DNA from: Colivivens sp963645405 | GTDB lineage: Bacteria; Bacteroidota; Bacteroidia; Bacteroidales; Bacteroidaceae | DNA: 5,200 nt | Direction of reading: 5' to 3' | Assembly (NCBI GenBank): GCA_963645405.1 | Contig: CAVISR010000107.1 | Span: 1-5,200, forward strand | Part shown: positions 1 through 5,189 of the stretch, piece after piece | How positions within the stretch are numbered: position 1 is the first letter of the stretch | Layout: every line of letters starts with the position of its first letter | Position numbers and translations under genes: made by a program | The notes under the pieces: model-generated | The model's database searches: none | The model's input: the letters and a program-made list of their open reading frames with translations, nothing else | What the model was told of the DNA's origin: nothing

Positions 1-72
1 GACCAGCCAGGGCTTGAACCTGGGACCTCCAGATTATGAGTCTGTTGCTCTAACCGACTGAGCTACAAGTCC
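1..72 (-). tRNA. tRNA with CAT anticodon (Met, or Ile2), 3' end cut by window edge
   Basis: Read on the minus strand, the 5' acceptor strand GGACTTG begins at base 72, followed by TA, a D arm GCTC/GAGC with loop AGTCGGTTA, an anticodon loop CTCATAA (anticodon CAT), and a T arm CCAGG-TTCAAGC-CCTGG. The 3' acceptor strand CTGGTC runs off the left edge, so positions 72-73 are missing. The acceptor stem has one T-T mismatch (6-67) and one T-G wobble. It is not an initiator: the anticodon stem lacks the three G-C pairs of tRNA-fMet. Elongator tRNA-Met is the likelier reading because the GTAGCTCAG start resembles that family, but an isoleucine tRNA whose C34 is changed to lysidine by TilS cannot be excluded by eye. 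It lies 16 bases downstream of the tRNA-Gln gene and is probably cotranscribed with it. Confidence 0.9.
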
Positions 73-88
73 AGTGCACACGCCGAAG

Positions 89-159
89 TTGTTCTACCAA
101 GATTCGAACTTGGACTGAGGGAACCAAAAACCCTAGTGCTGCCATTACACCATAGAACA
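89..159 (-). tRNA. tRNA-Gln (TTG anticodon)
   Basis: Read on the minus strand, the acceptor stem TGTTCTA/TAGAACA pairs perfectly, with discriminator A at base 89. The D arm is GTGT/GCAC around AATGGCA. The anticodon arm has an AGGG/CCCT core with a T-T pair at 31-39 and loop TTTTGGT, giving anticodon TTG for glutamine. The T arm is CCAAG-TTCGAAT-CTTGG. The gene is 71 bases without an encoded CCA, as is usual in Bacteroidetes, where CCA is added after transcription. It is first in a two-tRNA unit with the CAT tRNA and is read from the promoter at 194-222. Confidence 0.95.
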
Positions 160-193
160 ATACCTTGGTAGCATTCTTCTCTAAATGCGGTTG

Positions 194-222
194 CAAAGGT
201 AGTGCTTTTTTTTCATTCGCAA
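194..222 (-). promoter_or_regulatory. Bacteroidetes-type promoter for the tRNA-Gln / tRNA-CAT unit
   Basis: On the minus strand the -7 box TACCTTTG (bases 201 to 194) matches the Bacteroidetes consensus TAnnTTTG exactly. A TTG at 222-220 sits 18 bases upstream of it and can serve as the -33 element. Transcription should start near base 187, about 28 bases ahead of the mature tRNA-Gln 5' end, leaving a short leader for RNase P to remove. T and A tracts at 206-213 and 237-253 lie within and upstream of the promoter and may help RNA polymerase binding. The assignment rests on the motif and its position. Confidence 0.75.
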
Positions 223-235
223 GGCATCGAAAGGC

Positions 236-254
236 GTTTTTTTTGAAAAAAAAC
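236..254. repeat. A/T-tract palindrome in the divergent promoter region
   Basis: Bases 236-254 read G-T8-G-A8-C, a perfect 19-base palindrome centred on G245. Further T tracts lie at 206-213 (8 T) and 277-283 (7 T), and a smaller palindrome CGATAATCG is at 256-264. The palindrome sits between the tRNA promoter and the psd promoter. Such tracts bend DNA and exclude nucleoid proteins or stimulate promoters; that role here is inferred. Confidence 0.5.
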
Positions 255-293
255 TCGATAATCGGCGTTTCTACGCTTTTTTTCTGCCTCAGA

Positions 294-325
294 TGTGGTC
301 GGTCGGTTTATTTTTATTATCTTTG
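294..325 (+). promoter_or_regulatory. Promoter of the psd operon
   Basis: The -7 box TATCTTTG at 318-325 fits TAnnTTTG exactly. TGTG at 294-297, 20 bases upstream, is a fair -33 element (consensus TTTG). The -7 box ends only four bases before the ATG of psd, so the transcript probably begins at or within a few bases of the start codon and is leaderless or nearly so. This is the only good promoter motif seen on the plus strand ahead of the six-gene run, which suggests it drives them all. Confidence 0.7.
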
Positions 326-329
326 CAGT

Positions 330-1043
330 ATGAAAGAAAAACCAATCATACACAACAAGCGCAGGAACAAAATCCGCATCCACGACGAAGGCAAATACAC
401 CCTCCTCGCCGCCGGAGCCATCGTGGCACTGGTGCTGTGGGGTTGCTTCTGGATGATAGAGCACAACATCGGACCGTGCTGGATTTACTACACCCTGGGC
501 GCATGCGTGGCAGGAGTCTACGGCATAATGCTCAATTTCTTCCGCTGCCCAATCCGAATGTTCCAGGGACCAACCACCAAGACCGTGGTGGCGCCGTGCG
601 ACGGACATGTGGTTGTGATTGAGGAAGTTGACGAGTGCGACTACTTCCACGACAAGCGCAAGATGGTTTCCATATTCATGAGCCTCACCAATGTGCACGC
701 CAATTGGATTCCGTGTGAAGGAGTGGTAGTGAAAGTAGACCATCAGGACGGCAATTTCCACAAAGCCTACCTGCCCAAGGCAAGCGAAGAGAACGAACGC
801 TCGATGGTAGTGATACGTACCCCACACGGAGTCGACATCATGGCACGGCAAATCGCAGGGGCCATGGCACGGCGCATCGTAACCTATGCCGAGGAAGGAC
901 AGGAATACTTCATCGACGACCACATGGGCTTCATCAAGTTCGGATCAAGAGTCGACCTCTATCTTCCACTCGATGCCGAAATCAAAGTGAAGATGGGACA
1001 GGCAACCGTGGGCGACGAAACCATCATAGCCACACTGAAGTGA
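330..1043 (+). CDS. psd: Phosphatidylserine decarboxylase (short form, pyruvoyl enzyme)
   Basis: The 237-residue protein removes CO2 from phosphatidylserine to give phosphatidylethanolamine at the inner membrane. Two hydrophobic segments near residues 24-43 and 51-71 anchor it. The catalytic domain shows the APCDG motif (88-92, Asp91), NVHANW (121-126, His123) and the self-cleavage site FGS (204-206). Known Psd chemistry cleaves between Gly205 and Ser206, turning Ser206 into the pyruvoyl cofactor; Asp91, His123 and Ser206 match the Asp-His-Ser triad of the family. The length fits the short Bacteroidetes type (about 228 residues), not the longer E. coli type. The reading frame stays open to base 165, but the upstream part runs through the promoter and is T-tract encoded, and homology begins around MKEKP, so the ATG at 330 is chosen. 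It lies 22 bases before pssA, whose product supplies its substrate. Confidence 0.95.
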   Translation: MKEKPIIHNKRRNKIRIHDEGKYTLLAAGAIVALVLWGCFWMIEHNIGPCWIYYTLGACVAGVYGIMLNFFRCPIRMFQGPTTKTVVAPCDGHVVVIEEVDECDYFHDKRKMVSIFMSLTNVHANWIPCEGVVVKVDHQDGNFHKAYLPKASEENERSMVVIRTPHGVDIMARQIAGAMARRIVTYAEEGQEYFIDDHMGFIKFGSRVDLYLPLDAEIKVKMGQATVGDETIIATLK

Positions 1044-1065
1044 AACTACAAACCACGAAACCAAA

Positions 1066-1830
1066 GTGAAAAAGCATATTCCAAACATCATCACATGCTG
1101 CAACCTCATCTGCGGATGCATAGCCACAGGCGCAGCATGCCACCACTACTTCCACACAGCACTGCTCTTCATCCTCTTGGGCGCAGTGTTCGACTTCTTC
1201 GACGGGATGACAGCCCGAATGCTCGGAGTGTCGGGACGTATGGGAGTGGAACTCGACTCACTGGCAGACGTAGTCACCTTCGGAGTGGCGCCCTCCATGA
1301 TGCTCTTCACCCTCTACAGCGTAGTGCGCTATCCCGAGATGATGTACAGCCAGGCATGGTTCACCCTCATGCCCTTCACCGGCTTCCTCCTCGCAGCATT
1401 CTCAGCACTGAGACTCGCCAAATTCAACATCGACGAGCGCCAGCACACCACCTTCATCGGACTTCCCACCCCGGCAAACGCCATATTCTGGGCAGCACTG
1501 CTGGCAGGATGCGAAGACTATCTTACCTCGCCCATGTTCAACGCACCCTTCCTCTTCGCCTTCGAGATACTCTCGTGCTGGCTACTGGTGTGCGAAATCC
1601 CAATGTTCTCACTCAAGTTCAAGAGCATGGCATGGGCTGAAAACCGAGTGAAATACATCTTCCTCGCCATCTGCCTCATCATCATAGCCTATGCACTGGC
1701 AGACGCCCTCAGCGAAGGAGGCAACATGAAACTCAACATAGCACGCGCACTCGCAGCATGCATCGGAGCCTACCTCGTGATGGGCATCACCACAGGACTC
1801 ACAGCTCGGCGACAGCAACAGGAACAATAA
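1066..1830 (+). CDS. pssA: CDP-diacylglycerol--serine O-phosphatidyltransferase (phosphatidylserine synthase)
   Basis: The 254-residue integral membrane enzyme joins serine to CDP-diacylglycerol, releasing CMP and phosphatidylserine, which Psd then decarboxylates. The full CDP-alcohol phosphotransferase signature is intact: Asp43, Asp46-Gly47, Ala50-Arg51, Gly60, Asp64 and Asp68, with the standard spacing D-x2-D-G-x2-A-R-x8-G-x3-D-x3-D. These aspartates bind the divalent metal and the CDP moiety. Six to eight hydrophobic stretches follow along the chain, for example near 28-45, 100-118, 136-150, 160-180, 195-213 and 225-245. The start is GTG at 1066; the protein opens MKKHIPNIIT, which matches the usual N-terminus of the family, and no ATG upstream fits. 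No Shine-Dalgarno sequence is seen, as is normal in this phylum. Confidence 0.95.
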   Translation: MKKHIPNIITCCNLICGCIATGAACHHYFHTALLFILLGAVFDFFDGMTARMLGVSGRMGVELDSLADVVTFGVAPSMMLFTLYSVVRYPEMMYSQAWFTLMPFTGFLLAAFSALRLAKFNIDERQHTTFIGLPTPANAIFWAALLAGCEDYLTSPMFNAPFLFAFEILSCWLLVCEIPMFSLKFKSMAWAENRVKYIFLAICLIIIAYALADALSEGGNMKLNIARALAACIGAYLVMGITTGLTARRQQQEQ

Positions 1831-1895
1831 GAATATCAAGCCAACAGGCCTTGAGTTCATGCAAATAGATTCATACAAATAAATTCGTGCAGCTC

Positions 1896-2192
1896 ATGGG
1901 AACAGACAACAGAGACCAAGAAAGAGAAAAAAAGCTCTTTATCAACATCCTACGATTCTATATCATCATCTTCTACATCACCGCTAAAGTGCGTGAATTC
2001 TGCCATCGTGTAAAGGAGAAAGTGTGCGGCTTCTTCGCTCCCAAGCGCAGCAAAAAGCAGAACGACCAAGAAACCGTCACAGTGGAGCAGGACGAAAATT
2101 GGGCAAGCGAAAGCAAAGCAGTGAAGAGAATGTTCGAATCACGCGAAGGCGCCTACGTCGATTTCACCGAAGAAAAAAGAAAAGGACAATAG
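1896..2192 (+). CDS. Small single-pass membrane protein, DUF4834-like
   Basis: The 98-residue protein has a charged N-terminus, one hydrophobic segment near residues 14-30 (LFINILRFYIIIFYIT core), a basic stretch (31-55), an acidic polar region (56-74), and a conserved-looking tail EGAYVDFTEEK (84-94). Its size, single membrane segment, tail and position straight after pssA resemble the uncharacterised DUF4834 family that I recall in this place in Bacteroides genomes; a profile search is needed to confirm. No catalytic motif is visible, so no function is claimed. Position suggests a link to phospholipid synthesis or the envelope, but that is guilt by association only. A GTG at 1887 would add three residues in frame; the ATG at 1896 is preferred. 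The 65 bases after pssA hold no TAnnTTTG box. Confidence 0.75.
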   Translation: MGTDNRDQEREKKLFINILRFYIIIFYITAKVREFCHRVKEKVCGFFAPKRSKKQNDQETVTVEQDENWASESKAVKRMFESREGAYVDFTEEKRKGQ

Positions 2193-2239
2193 GACAAACC
2201 GAGATACATAACGAAAAACATACTGACGATCAAAGCACA

Positions 2240-2674
2240 ATGACCGACGACGAGAGATTCATGAAAGCAGCACTGGCAGAAGCACACCAGTCCCGGGAAA
2301 ACGGCGAAGTGCCCGTGGGAGCAGTGATAGTAGCCGATGGCATCATCATCGGCCGCGGACACAACCTCACCGAAACCCTCCACGATGTCACCGCCCACGC
2401 CGAGATGCTTGCCATCACCTCAGCCGAAGAACATCTGAGCGCCAAATACCTCCGCAACTGCACACTCTACGTCACACTCGAGCCCTGCCCCATGTGCGCA
2501 GGAGCACTCGGATGGACACAGATAGGACGTATCGTCTACGGCGCAGCCGACAAAAACCACGGCTACACCACCTGCGCCCCCCACGTCCTCCATCCCAAGA
2601 CACAAGTCACCTCCGGACTCATGGCAGACGAATGCCTCGAGCCCATCCAAGACTTCTTCCGCACAAAACGCTGA
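2240..2674 (+). CDS. tadA: tRNA-specific adenosine-34 deaminase TadA
   Basis: The 144-residue cytosolic zinc enzyme deaminates A34 to inosine in tRNA-Arg(ACG), so that one tRNA reads CGU, CGC and CGA. The cytidine-deaminase-fold zinc site is complete: HAE at 53-55 (His53 ligand, Glu55 proton shuttle) and PCPMC at 82-86 (Cys83 and Cys86 ligands). The flanking pattern TLYVTLEPCPMCAGAL and the C-terminal ADEC...FFRTKR are typical of TadA and argue against guanine or cytosine deaminases of the same fold. The reading frame is open from 2024, but the upstream part is Arg/Lys-rich shadow sequence of the previous gene; ATG 2240 gives the family N-terminus (MTDDERFMKAAL). It starts 47 bases after the small membrane protein gene and is followed by birA. 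Confidence 0.95.
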   Translation: MTDDERFMKAALAEAHQSRENGEVPVGAVIVADGIIIGRGHNLTETLHDVTAHAEMLAITSAEEHLSAKYLRNCTLYVTLEPCPMCAGALGWTQIGRIVYGAADKNHGYTTCAPHVLHPKTQVTSGLMADECLEPIQDFFRTKR

Positions 2675-2716
2675 AACGCAGGAAACGACAATATAAAAGA
2701 AAGCCACAATACGTCG

Positions 2717-2742
2717 AAACGCCGATAAAGAAAACGCCGATA
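2717..2742 (+). repeat. 11-bp direct repeat just before birA
   Basis: AAACGCCGATA occurs perfectly at 2717-2727 and again at 2732-2742, a 15-base step, in the 71-base gap between tadA and birA. The second copy ends three bases before the birA ATG, where a ribosome binding signal would sit. No promoter box is seen in the gap. It could be a small regulator site or a chance slippage duplication. Confidence 0.5.
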
Positions 2743-2745
2743 CAT

Positions 2746-3528
2746 ATGCCCAGAATACATCTCACACAAGTAGATTCCACCAGCACCTACGCCAGGCAGC
2801 TCATCAGCCAAGGCAAGGAACTCGACGATTTCACCATAGTCGATGCCGACTACCAAACCGGCGGACGCGGACAGCGAGGCAACACATGGGAAAGCCAGCC
2901 AGGCAAAAACCTCCTCTTCACCATCGTGTGCCACCCCACCTTCCTTCCAGCCAACCGACAGTTCATCCTCTCCCAGGCAATAGCCCTCGCAGTGGAACGG
3001 ACACTGAGCCTCAGAATAAGCGAAGCAGAGAAACAGGGAAGCGTGGCAGATCAAAGCCGGATGGGGCAGATAACGGTGAAATGGCCAAACGACATCTACT
3101 GGAACGACCGGAAAATCAGCGGCACACTCATCGAATGCAACCTCATGGGCAACCAAATCAAAGACTGCATCGTAGGCACCGGCATCAACATCAACCAAGA
3201 CCACTTCGAGAGCGATGCACCCAACCCCGTCTCCCTCCTGCAAATCATTGGCAAGGAAAGCGACAGGGAAAGCATTCTCGATGAAGTGGCAAACCAATTT
3301 GAGTCGCTCTACGAAGAAATACGGCAAGGCAACGCCCAAAGCATCGTCAGCGAATACAAAAGCAAACTCTACCGGCGCACCGGCTTCCATCCCTTTGCCG
3401 AGCCCGGCGGACAACCCTTCGAAGCACAGATTGCCGATGTCGCCCCATCAGGCTACCTCACACTCCAACTCCGAGACGGCACACAAAAACACTACGAATT
3501 CAAGGAAGTGAGATTCATCCTGCAATAA
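2746..3528 (+). CDS. birA: Biotin--[acetyl-CoA-carboxylase] ligase, catalytic form without HTH
   Basis: The 260-residue cytosolic enzyme activates biotin to biotinyl-5'-AMP and transfers it to the lysine of biotin carboxyl carrier domains. Recognisable parts in order: DSTSTYA (10-16) at the domain entry, the biotin/AMP loop GGRGQRGNTWES (39-50), KWPNDIYW (112-119), the active-site segment RKISGTLIE (122-130, Lys123) and VGTGININ (143-150). A C-terminal BPL_C-type small domain covers about 210-260. There is no N-terminal helix-turn-helix domain, so unlike E. coli BirA it should not repress biotin genes. Residues 91-107 form a polar stretch longer than I expect between the helix and the KWPND strand. 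The ATG at 2746 gives the family N-terminus; the open frame back to 2494 overlaps tadA and is spurious. Confidence 0.93.
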   Translation: MPRIHLTQVDSTSTYARQLISQGKELDDFTIVDADYQTGGRGQRGNTWESQPGKNLLFTIVCHPTFLPANRQFILSQAIALAVERTLSLRISEAEKQGSVADQSRMGQITVKWPNDIYWNDRKISGTLIECNLMGNQIKDCIVGTGININQDHFESDAPNPVSLLQIIGKESDRESILDEVANQFESLYEEIRQGNAQSIVSEYKSKLYRRTGFHPFAEPGGQPFEAQIADVAPSGYLTLQLRDGTQKHYEFKEVRFILQ

Positions 3529-3542
3529 ACACGAAAACGAAG

Positions 3543-4835
3543 ATGACAGAAACAAAAAAGATAAGAATAGCAGACTACAACTATCCATTGCCCGACAACA
3601 GAATAGCCAAATTTCCGCTGCCACAGCGCGACAGCAGCAAACTCCTTATATATAATAAAGGTGTAGTGAGCGAAGACGTGTTCACATCCCTCCCCAACTA
3701 CCTGCCCAAAGGCGCACTGATGATTTTCAACAACACCAAAGTCATACAGGCACGCCTCCATTTCCAGAAAGCCACCGGAGCACAAGTAGAAGTGTTCTGC
3801 CTCGAACCAGCCGTGCCCAACGACTACGTGCTCAACTTCCAAGCCACCGGACACTGCGACTGGTACTGCATGATAGGCAACCTCAAGCGATGGAAAGACG
3901 GAAGCCTCAGCCGCCAAGTAGAAGTGAAAGGCAAACCAGTGACACTCACTGCCACACGCGGACCGCTCCACGGCACCAGCCATCAAGTAACCTTCGACTG
4001 GGGCGACACCACCCTCACCTTTGCCGACATCCTCGAAGCAGTAGGCGAACTCCCCATTCCGCCCTACCTCAACCGAGCAACCCAGGAAAGCGACAAGCGC
4101 ACCTACCAAACCGTCTACTCAAAGATAAAAGGATCAGTGGCAGCACCCACAGCCGGGCTCCATTTCACCGACAACGTCCTCCATGCCATCGACCAGGCAG
4201 GCATCGACCGCGAAGAACTCACCCTCCACGTAGGTGCCGGCACCTTCAAGCCAGTGAAAAGCGAAGAAATTGAAGGCCACGAAATGCACTCCGAATACAT
4301 CGTAGTGAAACGGCAGACCATCGAGAAACTCATCAGCCACGGCGGCACAGCCATCGCAGTAGGCACCACCTCCGTCCGCACCCTCGAAAGCCTCTACTAC
4401 ATCGGACGCAAACTCCAAACCAATCCCGATGCAACCGAAGACCAGCTCCATGTAAACCAGTGGGAACCATACGAAACTGCAGAAGGGAATGACAAGTCAA
4501 GCGAAGTTTCTTCAGTAGATGGAAGCCAAGAAAAGTCAAGCGAGGTTTCTTCATCAGGCGAACTTAGCACATTGGATGCTCTGCAAAACATCCTTGATTA
4601 TCTCGACCGTCACAATCTTCCGGCACTGCACACCAGTACACAAATCATCATTGCGCCCGGCTACAACTACCACATCGTTCGCATGATGGTCACCAACTTC
4701 CACCAGCCACAGAGCACACTCCTTCTGCTCGTGTCTGCATTCGTGAAAGGCGACTGGCGCCGCATCTACGACTATGCCCTCTCCCACGACTTCCGTTTCC
4801 TCAGCTACGGCGACAGCTCATTGCTCATTCCTTAG
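3543..4835 (+). CDS. queA: S-adenosylmethionine:tRNA ribosyltransferase-isomerase (QueA)
   Basis: The 430-residue enzyme moves the ribosyl group of S-adenosylmethionine onto preQ1 at position 34 of tRNAs for Asp, Asn, His and Tyr, forming epoxyqueuosine. Family blocks are all present: DYNYPLPDNRIAKFP (11-25), FNNTKVIQARL (62-72), GELPIPPYL (168-176), YQTVYSKIKGSVAAPTAG (188-205), LHVGAGTFKPV (228-238), GTTSVRTLESL (274-284), IIIAPGYNYHIVR (368-380), TNFHQPQSTLLLLV (384-397) and FRFLSYGDSSLL (417-428). The protein is longer than the E. coli type (about 356), as is common in Bacteroidetes. Residues about 311-341 form a Ser/Glu-rich insertion with an internal duplication, between conserved blocks, so activity need not be lost. 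It begins 14 bases after birA without a Shine-Dalgarno sequence and is the last gene of the run. Confidence 0.96.
   Translation: MTETKKIRIADYNYPLPDNRIAKFPLPQRDSSKLLIYNKGVVSEDVFTSLPNYLPKGALMIFNNTKVIQARLHFQKATGAQVEVFCLEPAVPNDYVLNFQATGHCDWYCMIGNLKRWKDGSLSRQVEVKGKPVTLTATRGPLHGTSHQVTFDWGDTTLTFADILEAVGELPIPPYLNRATQESDKRTYQTVYSKIKGSVAAPTAGLHFTDNVLHAIDQAGIDREELTLHVGAGTFKPVKSEEIEGHEMHSEYIVVKRQTIEKLISHGGTAIAVGTTSVRTLESLYYIGRKLQTNPDATEDQLHVNQWEPYETAEGNDKSSEVSSVDGSQEKSSEVSSSGELSTLDALQNILDYLDRHNLPALHTSTQIIIAPGYNYHIVRMMVTNFHQPQSTLLLLVSAFVKGDWRRIYDYALSHDFRFLSYGDSSLLIP
4494..4553 (+). repeat. In-frame duplicated segment inside queA
   Basis: A 21-base element beginning AAGTCAAGCGA lies at 4494-4514 and recurs at 4533-4553 with a single A-to-G difference. 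The step is 39 bases, so 13 codons, and the frame is kept. Each copy encodes KSSEVSS (residues 318-324 and 331-337). The surrounding codons turn T-rich, unlike the C-ending codons upstream, which suggests later insertion or recombination. Confidence 0.85.
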
Positions 4836-4881
4836 TCACGAATAGTTTGCAAAACCAAAGGCGAATGTATGCAAGTTCCAA

Positions 4882-4925
4882 TGAGTACTATTCGCATTGG
4901 CACTTGAGTACTATTCGCATCGGCA
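4882..4925 (+). repeat. 21-bp direct repeat pair with inverted partner
   Basis: A 21-base element starting TGAGTACTATTCGCAT occurs at 4882-4902 and 4905-4925 with one mismatch and a two-base spacer. Its core ACTATTCG is also present inverted as CGAATAGT at 4839-4846, just after the queA stop codon. The first copy lies in a small hairpin, CCAATG (4878-4883) with CATTGG (4895-4900). The 23-base step breaks any reading frame, so the repeat is not protein-driven. It may be a folded 3' UTR or protein binding sites. Confidence 0.8.
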
Positions 4926-4937
4926 ATGAATATTGCC
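4922..4937 (+). terminator. Small hairpin after queA, possible weak terminator
   Basis: GGCAAT (4922-4927) and ATTGCC (4932-4937) form a perfect six-base-pair stem with a four-base loop GAAT. The following bases (TCGTTTGTG) are only mildly T-rich, so it is a poor Rho-independent terminator by itself; it may stabilise the queA mRNA 3' end instead. Confidence 0.35.
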
Positions 4938-4969
4938 TCGTTTGTGCATGCAGTTATATGAATTCATTC

Positions 4970-5052
4970 TTCCACAACTCTGAACGTGCGTTCAAAGACT
5001 TTGAATGTGCGTTCAGAAGCTTTGAATGTACGTTCAAAGGCTTTGAACATAG
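4970..5052. repeat. 21-bp tandem array of palindromes, about four units
   Basis: Units start at 4970 (degenerate, 16 of 21 matching unit 1), 4991, 5012 and 5033. Each carries a 15-base palindrome of form TTCAAAG-n-CTTTGAA: perfect at 4991-5005 and at 5033-5047 (extended one base each side to 5032-5048), imperfect at 5012-5026. Unit junctions form a second palindrome type, for example TGAACGTGCGTTCA at 4981-4994. The 21-base period is two DNA helical turns, so the palindromes face the same side of the helix. Possible roles are an array of operator sites, iteron-like sites or a self-pairing RNA; none is proven. Confidence 0.85.
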
Positions 5053-5145
5053 AATGCGACTATATATAGAGCAAAACTAGACTATAAGCGATGCAAGACG
5101 TGGCTAAATGTAATGGAGTTGACAGTCATACATACGGGATAAATG

Positions 5146-5189
5146 AAAGGCAGTCCTATAAGGCGGGGAGCACTTATAGGACTGCCTTT
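5146..5189. terminator. Perfect 17-bp inverted repeat, likely bidirectional terminator
   Basis: AAAGGCAGTCCTATAAG (5146-5162) pairs perfectly with CTTATAGGACTGCCTTT (5173-5189) across a ten-base loop GCGGGGAGCA; GC/GC within the loop could add two more pairs. The arms begin with A and end with T on both strands, as in a terminator that works in both directions, though the T run is only three bases. It could end the operon transcript or that of a convergent gene beyond the window. A small mobile-element end or a structured small RNA are alternatives. Confidence 0.55.

Noticed and set aside
165..329. N-terminal extension of psd by 55 residues
   Set aside because: The stretch passes through T tracts and the psd promoter, encodes low-complexity Phe/Lys-rich sequence, and the recognisable Psd N-terminus starts at the ATG at 330.
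2563..3414. Long minus-strand open frame opposite tadA and birA
   Set aside because: It lies antisense to two firmly identified genes and results from their C-rich third codon positions; its product resembles no known family.
4494..4553. CRISPR-like repeat inside queA
   Set aside because: There are only two copies, the interval is 18 bases, and the element is translated in frame within a conserved enzyme; no cas gene is present.
4968..5052. Replication-origin-like iterons with a DnaA box
   Set aside because: The best DnaA-box match (TCTTCCACA at 4968-4976) has only seven of nine bases, no second box or AT-rich unwinding region is evident, and no replication gene is nearby.
4847..5080. Open frame of 77 codons with a seven-residue repeat (pattern F-x-x-F-E-C-x)
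   Set aside because: It starts with TTG (ATG at 4865), has no promoter box or recognisable homology, and its heptads follow simply from the 21-base palindromic repeat. The upstream direct repeat has a 23-base step and falls in different frames, and unit differences change amino acids freely.
5119..5147. TTGACA at 5119-5124 as an E. coli-like -35 box
   Set aside because: No TATAAT-like element lies 16-18 bases downstream, and the Bacteroidetes primary sigma factor uses TAnnTTTG boxes instead.
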